In this document: one piece after another, positions 1 through 9,488 of the stretch
Position numbering within the stretch: the first letter of the stretch is position 1
Layout: each line of letters opens with the position of its first letter
The notes under the pieces: generated by a model
What the model was told of the DNA's origin: nothing
Database searches by the model: none
What the model saw: the letters and a program-made list of their open reading frames with translations, nothing else
Program-made: the position numbers and the translations under genes
Origin: CAKSEI01 sp964403505
GTDB taxonomy: Bacteria > Bacillota > Clostridia > Oscillospirales > CAG-272
Reading direction: 5' to 3'
DNA length: 57,693 nt
NCBI GenBank assembly: GCA_964403505.1
Contig: CAYOFP010000013.1
Coordinates: forward strand, 1-57,693

Positions 1-202
1 TCGTTTTGCCCGCTTCATCCGCCACCGGCGGCGCGGGCAACCTCACCCTTGACCCGGTCGCTTTTTGAAAAAAGCGACGCAAAAAACTTTTTAAACGTTA
101 CATCTCTGTCGCTAATAACATCTCAGCGCAAGACGAGTCTTGCGCCCTATAAAAGTTTTTGAAAGGGGTGTGGGGGAAACTTTTTTCAAAAAGTTTCCCC
201 CA
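1..202. repeat. Composite intergenic repeat, copy A (cut by window edge)
   Basis: Non-coding DNA downstream of fhs. Bases 1-48 match the core of the repeat at about 24931-24978 and the reverse complement of about 49257-49305. The next part shares short modules with the 49.1-49.25 kb copy: a Ttgacc..cgctttttnaaaaaagcgacgcaaaaact block, a catctctg block and a final ataaaagtttttgaaaggggtg block. The order of modules differs between copies, so this is a mosaic repeat rather than one fixed element. The left end is outside the window. Confidence 0.75.
171..202. terminator. Hairpin ending the purine operon
   Basis: TGGGGGAAACTTTTT pairs perfectly with AAAAAGTTTCCCCCA across a two-base loop, a 15-bp stem with A/T tracts on both arms. 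It lies 15 bases past the fhs stop, which is read leftward, and fits a bidirectional terminator. The same design recurs at 25116-25143. Confidence 0.65.
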
Positions 203-216
203 CAAATGCATGTCCA

Positions 217-1887
217 TCAAAACAAACCGGTGATGGTGCCGTTTTCGTCGACGTCGATCTTTTCCGCCGCGGGTACGCGGGGGAGTCCGGGCATGGTCAT
301 GATATCGCCTGTCAGGACGACGACAAAACCTGCGCCTGCCGATATTTTAACATTCTTCACCGTGACATTAAAGTCCTCGGGTGCGCCGAGCTTTGTCGGG
401 TCATCGGAGAAGGAGTACTGCGTTTTTGCAATACAGACGGGACAGTCGCCGTAACCAAGCTCGGTAAGCCGAGCGAGCTGTTTTTCAGCGGCGGGCAGAT
501 ACGTCACGCCCTTGCCGCCGTATATCTTTGTCACGACTGCATTTATTTTATCTTTCAAGCTGTATTCGGACGGATAGGAGAAGGTGAAATCGCCCTTTTC
601 CTCCTCGCAGAGACGAACGACCTCACGGGCGAGCTCTTCGCCGCCTTCGCCGCCCTTTGCCCATACGTCGGAGAGGACGACATTGCATCCGAGCTCACGG
701 CAGCGCTTAATGATAAGCGCAATTTCAGCGTCGGTGTCTGTCGGGAAGCGGTTGACCGCAACGACGGACGGGAGCTTGTATACATTCTTTATATTCGACA
801 CATGGCGCAAGAGATTGGGAAGTCCTGCCTCGAGCGCACCGAGGTTTTCCTGTGCGAGCTCGGTCTTTGCAAGTCCGCCGTGCATTTTGAGGGCTCTTAC
901 CGTCGCTACGATAACGACAGCAGACGGAGTCAGCCCTGCCATGCGGCACTTGATATCGAGAAACTTCTCAGCACCTAAGTCTGCGCCGAATCCGGCTTCG
1001 GTGACGGCATAATCGCCGAGCTTCATCGCCATGCGTGTCGCCATGATGGAGTTGCACCCGTGCGCAATATTCGCAAAGGGACCGCCGTGGACGAATGCCG
1101 GCGTTCCCTCGAGGGTCTGCACGAGGTTCGGCTTGATCGCATCTTTTAAGAGCGCCGCCATAGCGCCGACCGCCTTTAGCTCGCCTGCCGTAACGGGTTT
1201 GTCGTCATATGTATAGCCGACGACGATGCGTGAGAGGCGTTCCTTTAAGTCGGAGATCGAGCTCGAGAGGCAGAATACCGCCATGATCTCGGATGCGACC
1301 GTGATATCGAATCCGTCCTCTCTCGGCGTGCCGTTCGGCTTGCCGCCGAGACCGTCAACGACCGAGCGGAGCTGTCTGTCGTTCATATCAACACAGCGTT
1401 TCCATGTGATCTTTCTCGGATCGATGCCCAGGGCGTTGCCCTGCTGGATATGGTTATCGAGCATGGCGGCGAGCAGGTTGTTCGCCGCACCGATGGCGTG
1501 GAAATCGCCCGTGAAATGGAGATTGATATCCTCCATGGGCACGACCTGCGCATATCCGCCGCCTGCCGCACCGCCTTTAATGCCGAAGACGGGGCCGAGC
1601 GACGGCTCGCGGAGTGCGACAACGACGTTTTTGCCGATGCGCTTCATGCCGTCGGCGAGGCCGATGGTAGTCGTGGTCTTGCCCTCGCCCGCCGGGGTCG
1701 GGGTGATCGCCGTGACGAGGATGAGCTTTCCGTCCTTGCGGTCGCTCTCCTTTAAGAGGGAGTAATCGACCTTTGCCTTGTACTTTCCGTACTGTTCGAG
1801 ATATTTATCGTCTACGCCTGCCGCTTTCGCAATTTCGGTGATGGGGCGCATTTCGACGGACTGTGCTATTTCGATGTCGCTTCTCAT
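217..1887 (-). CDS. fhs: Formate-tetrahydrofolate ligase
   Basis: Makes 10-formyltetrahydrofolate from formate, ATP and tetrahydrofolate in the cytoplasm. The 556 residues match the usual family length. The glycine-rich P-loop TPAGEGKTTTT is at residues 64-74, followed by the family segments EPSLGPVFGIKGGAAGGG and NLHFTGDFHAI. It is the last gene of the purine operon and its ATG overlaps the purL stop by four bases, so translation is probably coupled. The context suggests it supplies the formyl donor used by PurN and PurH a few genes upstream. It would be controlled with the operon by the ZTP riboswitch at 14.7 kb; fhs is a classical ZTP-riboswitch target. Confidence 0.97.
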   Translation of the reverse strand: MRSDIEIAQSVEMRPITEIAKAAGVDDKYLEQYGKYKAKVDYSLLKESDRKDGKLILVTAITPTPAGEGKTTTTIGLADGMKRIGKNVVVALREPSLGPVFGIKGGAAGGGYAQVVPMEDINLHFTGDFHAIGAANNLLAAMLDNHIQQGNALGIDPRKITWKRCVDMNDRQLRSVVDGLGGKPNGTPREDGFDITVASEIMAVFCLSSSISDLKERLSRIVVGYTYDDKPVTAGELKAVGAMAALLKDAIKPNLVQTLEGTPAFVHGGPFANIAHGCNSIMATRMAMKLGDYAVTEAGFGADLGAEKFLDIKCRMAGLTPSAVVIVATVRALKMHGGLAKTELAQENLGALEAGLPNLLRHVSNIKNVYKLPSVVAVNRFPTDTDAEIALIIKRCRELGCNVVLSDVWAKGGEGGEELAREVVRLCEEEKGDFTFSYPSEYSLKDKINAVVTKIYGGKGVTYLPAAEKQLARLTELGYGDCPVCIAKTQYSFSDDPTKLGAPEDFNVTVKNVKISAGAGFVVVLTGDIMTMPGLPRVPAAEKIDVDENGTITGLF

Positions 1888-4800
1888 TTGTTACCTCCAA
1901 AATATTTCACTGCCGCGCGGAACATACCGATGTCGTAGTTTCCGGGGACGTTTTTATATAAGCCGGAGCCGATTCTCTCGCTGTGACCCATTTTGCCGAT
2001 GACTCTGCCGTCGGGGGATGTGATACCCTCGATCGCCATCATGGAGTTGTTGGGATTAAAGCGGATATCGTCTGTCGCATTGCCGTCAAGGCCGACATAC
2101 TGCGTTGCGATCTGCGAGTTTTCTGCGAGCTCTTTAAGCACTGCCTCGCTTGCAATGAAGCGTCCCTCACCGTGGGATATCGGGACGGCATAAACATCGC
2201 CGATGTTAGTGTTTGACAGCCACGGCGAGCGGTTTGACGCAATGCGTGTGTATACGATGCGTGACTGGTGCCTTGATATGGTATTGAATGTCAGGGTCGG
2301 GCAGTTCTCGTCTGCATCGATGATCTTTCCGTAGGGGACGAGGCCGAGCTTGACGAGCGCCTGGAAGCCGTTGCAGATACCTGCCATGAGTCCGTCACGC
2401 TCGGAGAGGAGACGGTTGACCTCCTCTTTTATCTGCTCGTTGCGGAAGAAGGCGGTGATGAATTTGCCGCTTCCGTCCGGCTCGTCGCCGCCCGAGAAAC
2501 CGCCGGGGATGAAGATCATCTGGGAGTCTGCGACCGCTTTTGCAAATTTCTCGACGGACGCCGAGATGCTCTCGGGGCGCAGGTTGTTCAAAACGATGAT
2601 CTCGGGCAGAGCGCCTGCATCGGCAAAGGCCTTTGCGCTGTCGTATTCGCAGTTCGTGCCCGGGAATACGGGGATAACGACCTTCGGCTTTGCCGAGAGA
2701 ATATGCGGAGCAGGGTATGATGTTGCCGCCTGCGCCGACAGGGTCTTGCATAGAACACCCTTTTGCGGAATGTTGCAGGGGTATACCGGCTCGAGCTTGC
2801 CTTCATAGTCCTGAAGGAGCGAGTCGAGCAGGATTTTTCTTCCATTATATAATATATGGCCGCACTCGCTTGTCATGCCGAGCAGGAGAGCGCCGTCTGT
2901 TTCCTCGGTCAGCTCCAAAATGAATGAGCCGTAGCGGTAGGAAAAGATATCGTCAAGGGAGATGTCCGAGAGGTCGATGCCGATTCCGTTTCCGAAGCAC
3001 ATTTTCATGATACCCTCGCCGACGCCGCCGTATGCGGGCGTCCATGCCGAGAGTACCTTGCCCTTACGCATAAGAGAGGTGACACGCTCGAAGAGTGCGA
3101 GAAGCGACCCGGTCACGGGCAGTCCGTTTTCGTCATATTCGGGGGTGAGGAGCATAACGGGATGTCCTGCGCCCTTGAATTCGGGGCTGATCACCTCGTT
3201 TACCTCTCCCGTTGTCACGGCAAAGGAGACAAGTGTGGGCGGTACATCGAGCTTTTCAAAGCTGCCGCTCATCGAGTCCTTTCCGCCGATCGAGCCGATG
3301 CCGAGTTCCATCTGCGCCTTGAATGCGCCGAGCAGAGCTGCCGCCGGCTTGCCCCAGCGTGCGCTGTCAGTGCCCGGCTTCTCGAAATATTCCTGGAATG
3401 TGAGATACACATCCTTAAATTCAGCGCCCGATGCTACCAGCTTTGAGACAGACTCGATCACCGCAAGATATGCGCCGTGATAGGGGGAGCACTCGGTGAT
3501 GAAGGGGTTATATCCCCACGCCATGTAGGAGCAGGTGTCGGTATGCTTTTTCTCGACCGATACCTTGTTTACCATCGCCTGCGACGGGGTGAGCTGATAC
3601 TTTCCGCCGAAGGGCATGAGCACCGTGCCGGCGCCGATGGTGGAGTCGAAGCGTTCGCAGAGCCCCCTGCGTGAACAGCAGTTGAGGTCGGATGCGAGCG
3701 CCGTGATACCGTCTGCAAAATCATCCGGGACGGGCTTTGCGTACGGCTTCTTTGCCGCACAGTGTATTTTCGTGTGCTTTTCCGCACCGTTTGAATTCAA
3801 GAATTCACGTGAGAGGTCGACGATGACCTTGCCTCTCCATGTCATGGTGAGGCGGGGGTTCTCGGTGACCTTGGCAACTGCCGTTGCCTCGAGGTTTTCG
3901 CTCTCGGCGAGAGCAAAGAACCGCTCGACGTCTTCGGGAGCGACTACCACCGCCATTCTCTCCTGGCTTTCGCTGATGGCAAGCTCTGTGCCGTCAAGAC
4001 CCTCGTACTTTTTGGGTACTCGGTCGAGGTCGATGCTCAGTCCGTCGGCGAGCTCGCCGATCGCGACGGAAACGCCGCCTGCGCCGAAATCGTTACAGCG
4101 CTTTATGAGCCTTGAGGCCTCGGGGTTTCTGAACAGGCGCTGGAGCTTTCTCTCCTCGGGCGCATTGCCCTTTTGCACCTCTGCGCCGCAGCTCTCAAGG
4201 GATGAGAGGGTGTGGGACTTTGACGAGCCTGTCGCACCGCCGCAGCCGTCACGTCCCGTGCGGCCGCCGAGCAGGATGACGACATCCTCGGGTGCGGGGA
4301 CTTCCCTGCGGACATTTTCCTCGGGAGCGGCGGCGATGACGGCGCCGATCTCCATTCTCTTTGCCGCATAGCCGGGATGGTATATCTCATCGACCTGCCC
4401 GGTGGCAAGGCCGATCTGGTTTCCGTAGGAGGAATAGCCTGCCGCCGCTGTCGTGACGATCTTTTTCTGAGGGAGCTTGCCCTCCATGGTCTCGGCGGCG
4501 GGGGCGAGCGGATCTGCCGCACCCGTCACACGCATTGCGGCATAGACATACGATCTGCCCGAAAGGGGGTCCCGTATCGCACCGCCGATGCAGGTCGCAG
4601 CACCGCCGAAGGGCTCGATCTCTGTCGGGTGGTTGTGTGTCTCGTTCTTGAAGAGGAGCAGCCATTTCTCCTCGCCCGCTTCGGTCGTTACGTTGATTTT
4701 TACCGTGCAGGCGTTGATCTCCTCGCTCTCGTCAAGACGGGGGAGCTTACCCTTGGCCTTTAAATATCTGACGGCGACGGTCGCCATGTCCATCAGGTTC

Positions 4801-5582
4801 TGCGGCTTTGTCCTGCCGATCTCTTGCCTTGCAGCGAGATAATCTTCGTATGCCGCCTGTATTTCTGCGTCCTCAAACGATATCTCGTCGATGGTCGTTA
4901 AAAACGTCGTGTGACGGCAGTGATCCGACCAATAGGTGTCGATCATGCGGATCTCGGTGATGGTCGGCTCTCTGCCCTCGCCTTTAAAATAGTCACGGCA
5001 AAAGCGCAGATCGTCTGCGTCCATCGCAAGACCCTTTTCCTTGATAAATGCCGAGATTCCGTCCTCGTCGAGGGCGCAGAAGCCCTCGAGAGTCTCGACC
5101 ATGGGCGGCTCTTCGCTTTTCAGCTTCAGCGTTTCGGGCTTGTCCCATGCCGCCTCACGGCACTCGACGGGGTTAATGAGATATTTCTTTATCTTTTCGG
5201 TGTCCTCATGTGAGAGCTCGCCCGAGAGCAGGTATATTTTCGCCGTGCGAACGAGCGGCTTTACGCCCTGCGATATGATCTGCACGCACTGCGCCGCACT
5301 CTCGGCACGCATGTCAAACTGACCGGGCAGATATTCTACCGCAAATGCGGCGTCGCCCGATGCGTCGATGTCAAATGATATATCGTCCGTCTGCGGCTCG
5401 GAGAAGACCGCTGTGCTGGCATAGTCAAAAAGCTCGGGCGTGATGTTTTCAACGTCGTACCTGTTGATAATACGCACGTTTTCCAGCGCCGTCACGCCGA
5501 GGAAGGAACGGATATCATCGAGCAGAGCCACAGCCTCGCCCTGTGCTTCCTTTTTCTTTTCTACAAATATTCTGTAAACCAC
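1884..5582 (-). CDS. purL: Phosphoribosylformylglycinamidine synthase, single-chain (PurL-PurQ fusion)
   Basis: Converts FGAR, glutamine and ATP to FGAM. At 1232 residues it is the large single-polypeptide form, so no separate purS or purQ is needed and none is present. The synthetase part includes TYWSDHCRHTTF and NETHNHPTEIEPFGGAATCIGG. The C-terminal class I glutaminase begins near PVFPGTNCEYDSAKAF, with the nucleophile in GICNGFQ (about Cys1070) and the histidine in SHGEGRF (about His1137). Translation starts at GTG, placed by a GGAGG eight bases or so upstream. It lies between purD and fhs in one leftward transcript. Confidence 0.97.
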   Translation of the reverse strand: MVYRIFVEKKKEAQGEAVALLDDIRSFLGVTALENVRIINRYDVENITPELFDYASTAVFSEPQTDDISFDIDASGDAAFAVEYLPGQFDMRAESAAQCVQIISQGVKPLVRTAKIYLLSGELSHEDTEKIKKYLINPVECREAAWDKPETLKLKSEEPPMVETLEGFCALDEDGISAFIKEKGLAMDADDLRFCRDYFKGEGREPTITEIRMIDTYWSDHCRHTTFLTTIDEISFEDAEIQAAYEDYLAARQEIGRTKPQNLMDMATVAVRYLKAKGKLPRLDESEEINACTVKINVTTEAGEEKWLLLFKNETHNHPTEIEPFGGAATCIGGAIRDPLSGRSYVYAAMRVTGAADPLAPAAETMEGKLPQKKIVTTAAAGYSSYGNQIGLATGQVDEIYHPGYAAKRMEIGAVIAAAPEENVRREVPAPEDVVILLGGRTGRDGCGGATGSSKSHTLSSLESCGAEVQKGNAPEERKLQRLFRNPEASRLIKRCNDFGAGGVSVAIGELADGLSIDLDRVPKKYEGLDGTELAISESQERMAVVVAPEDVERFFALAESENLEATAVAKVTENPRLTMTWRGKVIVDLSREFLNSNGAEKHTKIHCAAKKPYAKPVPDDFADGITALASDLNCCSRRGLCERFDSTIGAGTVLMPFGGKYQLTPSQAMVNKVSVEKKHTDTCSYMAWGYNPFITECSPYHGAYLAVIESVSKLVASGAEFKDVYLTFQEYFEKPGTDSARWGKPAAALLGAFKAQMELGIGSIGGKDSMSGSFEKLDVPPTLVSFAVTTGEVNEVISPEFKGAGHPVMLLTPEYDENGLPVTGSLLALFERVTSLMRKGKVLSAWTPAYGGVGEGIMKMCFGNGIGIDLSDISLDDIFSYRYGSFILELTEETDGALLLGMTSECGHILYNGRKILLDSLLQDYEGKLEPVYPCNIPQKGVLCKTLSAQAATSYPAPHILSAKPKVVIPVFPGTNCEYDSAKAFADAGALPEIIVLNNLRPESISASVEKFAKAVADSQMIFIPGGFSGGDEPDGSGKFITAFFRNEQIKEEVNRLLSERDGLMAGICNGFQALVKLGLVPYGKIIDADENCPTLTFNTISRHQSRIVYTRIASNRSPWLSNTNIGDVYAVPISHGEGRFIASEAVLKELAENSQIATQYVGLDGNATDDIRFNPNNSMMAIEGITSPDGRVIGKMGHSERIGSGLYKNVPGNYDIGMFRAAVKYFGGNK

Positions 5583-5594
5583 GCTTTGCCTCCG

Positions 5595-6863
5595 TTATTT
5601 CAGCGCCGCAAGCGCACGTGCGCCGATGTCGGTGCGTTTGTATGCATTTTCAAATTCTATTTTTTCGGACAGGGCGTATGCTTCATCGACCGCCTCGGAA
5701 AGCGCGGGTGCAACCGCTGTCGCACCGACGACTCTGCCGCCTGCTGTCTTTAATACGCCGTCCTCGAGCTTTGCCCCTGCGACAAAGACCTCACGGTCTT
5801 TTGTCGGCTCGGGGAGTTTTATTTCATATCCTGTCTGATACTTTTTCGGATATCCCTCTGACGCCACAATGACACAGCACGCCGACCGATCGGAAAACTT
5901 CACTTCTGTTTTATCGAGTGTGCCGTCGCAGGTTGCCTCCATCACCGTGAGCAGGTCGCTCTCGAGCAGGGGAAGCACCACCTGCGTTTCGGGGTCGCCG
6001 AAACGGCAGTTGTATTCTATGACCTTAGGCCCGTCTGCCGTTATCATGAGTCCGAAATATAAGCATCCACGGAAGGTGCGTCCCTCGGCGTTCATCGCAT
6101 TGATCGTTGGCAGGAATATTTTTTCCATGCACTCGTCCGCTATGTCTGCCGTATAATACGGGTTCGGTGCGACCGTTCCCATGCCGCCGGTATTCGGCCC
6201 CGTATCGCCGTCGCCGGCTCTTTTGTGGTCCATGGAGGAGACCATGGGCTTTACCGTTTTTCCGTCTGTGAAGGCGAGCACCGAGACCTCGGGTCCCTCG
6301 AGATATTCCTCGATGACGATGCTGTTTCCGCTCTCGCCGAAGACCTTGTCCTCCATGATCTCACGCACGGCGTTTACCGCCGCCTCACGTGTCATTGCGA
6401 CCGTGACTCCCTTTCCGAGGGCGAGACCGTCCGCCTTTACTACGACGGGTATTTTGCAGTCGGCAAGGTAAGCGAGCGCTTTGTCTGCGTTATCAAAGAC
6501 TTCGTACTGCGCCGTGGGGATGCCGTATTTTTTCATAAGATTTTTTGAGAAGACCTTGCTTCCCTCGATGATCGCCGCATCAGCCGTGGGCCCGAAGCAC
6601 CGAACACCGATGGCGTTCAGCGCATCCACGCATCCGAGCACCAGCGGATCGTCGGGGGCAACGACTGCGAAGTCGATCTCCTTTTCCCGTGCGAAGGCGA
6701 CGATGCCGTCGATGTCCTTTGCTCCTACGGGCACACAGACTGCGTCCTTTGCTATGCCGCCGTTCCCCGGCAGGCAGTAAAGATCTGTGATTCTGTCGCT
6801 CTCTTTCAGTTTGCGGATGATGGCATGTTCTCTGCCGCCGCCGCCTACTACCATTACTCTCAT
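5595..6863 (-). CDS. purD: Phosphoribosylamine-glycine ligase
   Basis: ATP-grasp enzyme joining phosphoribosylamine and glycine to form GAR. 422 residues, the normal size. The N-terminus VMVVGGGGREHAI is the family signature. Other family segments are VVKADGLALGKGV, NTGGMGTVAPNPYY and EYNCRFGDPETQVVLPLL. The ATG is preceded by AGGAGG. It sits 91 bases downstream of purH and 12 bases before purL. Confidence 0.97.
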   Translation of the reverse strand: MRVMVVGGGGREHAIIRKLKESDRITDLYCLPGNGGIAKDAVCVPVGAKDIDGIVAFAREKEIDFAVVAPDDPLVLGCVDALNAIGVRCFGPTADAAIIEGSKVFSKNLMKKYGIPTAQYEVFDNADKALAYLADCKIPVVVKADGLALGKGVTVAMTREAAVNAVREIMEDKVFGESGNSIVIEEYLEGPEVSVLAFTDGKTVKPMVSSMDHKRAGDGDTGPNTGGMGTVAPNPYYTADIADECMEKIFLPTINAMNAEGRTFRGCLYFGLMITADGPKVIEYNCRFGDPETQVVLPLLESDLLTVMEATCDGTLDKTEVKFSDRSACCVIVASEGYPKKYQTGYEIKLPEPTKDREVFVAGAKLEDGVLKTAGGRVVGATAVAPALSEAVDEAYALSEKIEFENAYKRTDIGARALAALK

Positions 6864-6954
6864 TTTTATATCCTCCTAAGCATAGGATAACAATCCGAAC
6901 CCGATTTAAAGGACGGATCTACGCCTCTGCTTCGTTAAAATACTCGTGAATCTA

Positions 6955-8139
6955 TCAATGATGGAATAATCTCATGCCCGTGAATGCCATTACCATGCCG
7001 TACTTGTTTGCACAGTCGATGACGACGTCGTCACGGATCGAGCCGCCCGGCTCTGCGATATAGGAAACGCCGCTCTTTTTTGCACGCTCGATATTATCGT
7101 CAAACGGGAAGAATGCGTCGCTTCCGAGGGCAACGCCCGATATCGTCGCAAGATACGCTTCCTGTTCCTCTTTCGTAAAAGGCTCGGGACGCACGGTGAA
7201 ATATTTCTGCCAGATGCCCTCTGCCGTCACGTCCTCCTCGTTCTGATTGATATAGCCGTCGATTACGTTGTCACGGTCGGGGCGGCGGATATCAGGCTTA
7301 AAGGGAAGGTTCAGTACCTTGTCCGACTGTCTGAGTTGCCATGTGTCGGCTTTGCCTCCTGCAAGGCGGGTGCAGTGCACTCTCGACTGCTGTCCTGCGC
7401 CGACGCCGATCGCCTGTCCGTCTACGGCATAGCAGACGGAATTCGACTGGGTGTACTTAAGGGTGATGAGCGCCACGACAAGATCACGTGCTGCGCTGTC
7501 GCTTAAAGTCTTATTTTTAGTTACTATATTATTAAGAAGCTCTTTTGAGATCTTATAGTTGTTTCTGCCCTGCTCGAATGTGATGCCGTAAACTTCCTTT
7601 GTCTCTATCTCGGCAGGGATGTAATCGGGGTCGATCTTTACGATATTGTATGCGCCCTTTTTCTTGGCTTTCAGTATCTCGAGCGCCTCGGGCTCGTATC
7701 CCGGGGCGATGACGCCGTCGGAAACCTCACGTGCGAGGAGCTTTGCCGTTGTGATGTCGCAAATGTCAGAGAGCGCCGCCCAGTCGCCGAAGGAGCACAT
7801 ACGGTCGGTGCCTCTCGCTCTTGCGTAAGCGCATGCGACGGGGGAATCGTCGAGACCCTCTACGTCATCGACGAAGCACGCCTTTTTCAGCTTTTCGGGC
7901 AGAGGCGTGCCGATTGCCGCTGAGGTGGGCGAAACATGCTTGAAGGATGCCGCCGCAGGCATACCCAGCGCCTCCTTCAGTTCCTTTACCAGCTGATAGG
8001 AATTGAACGCATCGAGGAAGTTGATATATCCCGGTCTGCCGTTCAGGATCTCGATGGGAAGCTCGCTTCCGTCCTTCATATATATTTTGGACGGCTTTTG
8101 GTTGGGGTTACAGCCGTATTTTAATTCAAAATCCTTCAT
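6955..8139 (-). CDS. purH: AICAR formyltransferase, single-domain PurH
   Basis: Transfers a formyl group from 10-formyl-THF to AICAR. The protein has only the transformylase domain (394 residues); the N-terminal MGS-like IMP cyclohydrolase half of bifunctional PurH (about 510-530 residues) is absent. Family features are LKYGCNPNQKPSKIY at the N-terminus, AAASFKHVSPTSAAIG with the KH pair, and the C-terminal EPGGSIRDD..IDCANKYGM. The ring-closing step appears to be done by the next gene upstream, purO. The start has an AAAGGAT ribosome site. Confidence 0.94.
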   Translation of the reverse strand: MKDFELKYGCNPNQKPSKIYMKDGSELPIEILNGRPGYINFLDAFNSYQLVKELKEALGMPAAASFKHVSPTSAAIGTPLPEKLKKACFVDDVEGLDDSPVACAYARARGTDRMCSFGDWAALSDICDITTAKLLAREVSDGVIAPGYEPEALEILKAKKKGAYNIVKIDPDYIPAEIETKEVYGITFEQGRNNYKISKELLNNIVTKNKTLSDSAARDLVVALITLKYTQSNSVCYAVDGQAIGVGAGQQSRVHCTRLAGGKADTWQLRQSDKVLNLPFKPDIRRPDRDNVIDGYINQNEEDVTAEGIWQKYFTVRPEPFTKEEQEAYLATISGVALGSDAFFPFDDNIERAKKSGVSYIAEPGGSIRDDVVIDCANKYGMVMAFTGMRLFHH

Positions 8140-8141
8140 GA

Positions 8142-8864
8142 TTATATCCTTTCGTACTTGTTTATCAGCTTTGTTGTGATATCGCCCGTTTCTATGTCGG
8201 TGTATCTGACGTAAAGGGAGATTTTATTGTCTTCATTCAGGTTTTCCCACAGATCTTTTGCGAACGCCTCGATCCCGTCGGGTATTTCCACACGCTCGGG
8301 CTCGCCCACAAAGGTCGGCAGGGGTTCGCCGTTGTCGACATAGGTGTGGATGAAGTGACCCACGCCGGGAGTAGGCGCATAGGAGAAGGTAAAGCGGTTG
8401 CATGCGCTTCCCTCTGCGTCCGCACTTTTGAGAATGCTCATTTTATAGGTAAAACCGTCTGCAAAATCAAGAAGAGAACTGATACGGGGTGTGAAATTCG
8501 GACGGTCAGGCTCAAATTCTCTCGTTTCGAGCGCACCCTCAAACGAATCTCCTTTTTTCAGACCGTCGTATACCGTGTCGGTCTGATCGCCGTTTGTCAC
8601 GATGAGCTTGTTGTCACACTCACGCACCGCCGCATAAATGATGAGAGAGGGGTCCTCCACCTTGCTCTCGTCCGCTGGCTTTGTGTAGATATCGCCGTTC
8701 GGCATTTCCTCAAAAACACGGTTGCGTGAATTTGCGCTCCTGCCCATGATGAAGTATGCGCTGACAGCGTATTTACCGTTTGCCGAGAGACCTGTGATGA
8801 TTCCTCTGCCTGCATATTCCGCACGCAGAGCCTCGCTTATCTTTTTGGTTTCATATACGTTCAT
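8142..8864 (-). CDS. purO: IMP cyclohydrolase, PurO type
   Basis: Closes FAICAR to IMP, the last step of the pathway. 240 residues resembling the archaeal-type PurO family: GRGIITGLSANGKYAVSAY and MGRSANSRNRVFE near the N-terminus, then DPSLIIYAAVRE, FTPRISSLLD and TPGVGHFIHTYVDNGEPLP. This NTN-fold family is unrelated to the PurH cyclohydrolase domain. It lies two bases upstream of the single-domain purH, so the pair replaces bifunctional PurH. The start follows AGGAG. The assignment rests on motif memory plus context. Confidence 0.88.
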   Translation of the reverse strand: MNVYETKKISEALRAEYAGRGIITGLSANGKYAVSAYFIMGRSANSRNRVFEEMPNGDIYTKPADESKVEDPSLIIYAAVRECDNKLIVTNGDQTDTVYDGLKKGDSFEGALETREFEPDRPNFTPRISSLLDFADGFTYKMSILKSADAEGSACNRFTFSYAPTPGVGHFIHTYVDNGEPLPTFVGEPERVEIPDGIEAFAKDLWENLNEDNKISLYVRYTDIETGDITTKLINKYERI

Positions 8865-8873
8865 TTTCTTCTC

Positions 8874-9488
8874 CTATTCCTTGCAAATGATGCTTTTGCA
8901 CACTTTTTCAGCCGACAGCGGAAGGATCTTCCACTCGGCGTTTTCCATGACCCGTTTTTGCAGGGTCTCGGGGGTGTCGCCCTCCTCGATGTCCACTGCC
9001 TTTTGCATGATGATGCGGCCGCCGTCGGGCACTTCGTTTACGAAATGCACCGTTGCGCCCGTGACCTTCACGCCGTAGCTGAGCGCCGCCTCGTGCACAC
9101 GCAGACCGTAAAAGCCCTTGCCGCAGAAGGACGGGATGAGGGACGGGTGGACGTTGATGATCCGCTCGGGGTATTTTTTTGTGAAATTCTCTGATAATAT
9201 GCTCATAAAGCCTGCGAGCACGATGAGGTCGACCTCAAACTCCTCAAGGCAGGATACGATCCTATCTTCAAACGCCTCCTGCGAGCCGCATTCCTTTTTG
9301 GATGCGACCCGTGTGGGGATGCCCGCCTCCTGCGCCCTTGTCAGCGCATATGCGTCGGGTTTTGATGAGATGACCACGGCGATCTTTCCGCTTTTGATCA
9401 CGCCCGATGCCTGCGCATCGATGAGCGCCTGTAAATTCGTTCCTCCGCCCGATACAAGGACGGCGATATTCGCCCGTTCCTTTAACAT
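8874..9488 (-). CDS. purN: Phosphoribosylglycinamide formyltransferase
   Basis: Formyl-THF-dependent conversion of GAR to FGAR. 204 residues, normal length. The N-terminal VLVSGGGTNLQALIDA loop, the catalytic INVHPSLIPSF segment (Asn and His) and the later GATVHFVNEVPDGG with the essential Asp are all present. The ATG overlaps the end of purM by seven bases, indicating coupled translation. Confidence 0.97.
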   Translation of the reverse strand: MLKERANIAVLVSGGGTNLQALIDAQASGVIKSGKIAVVISSKPDAYALTRAQEAGIPTRVASKKECGSQEAFEDRIVSCLEEFEVDLIVLAGFMSILSENFTKKYPERIINVHPSLIPSFCGKGFYGLRVHEAALSYGVKVTGATVHFVNEVPDGGRIIMQKAVDIEEGDTPETLQKRVMENAEWKILPLSAEKVCKSIICKE

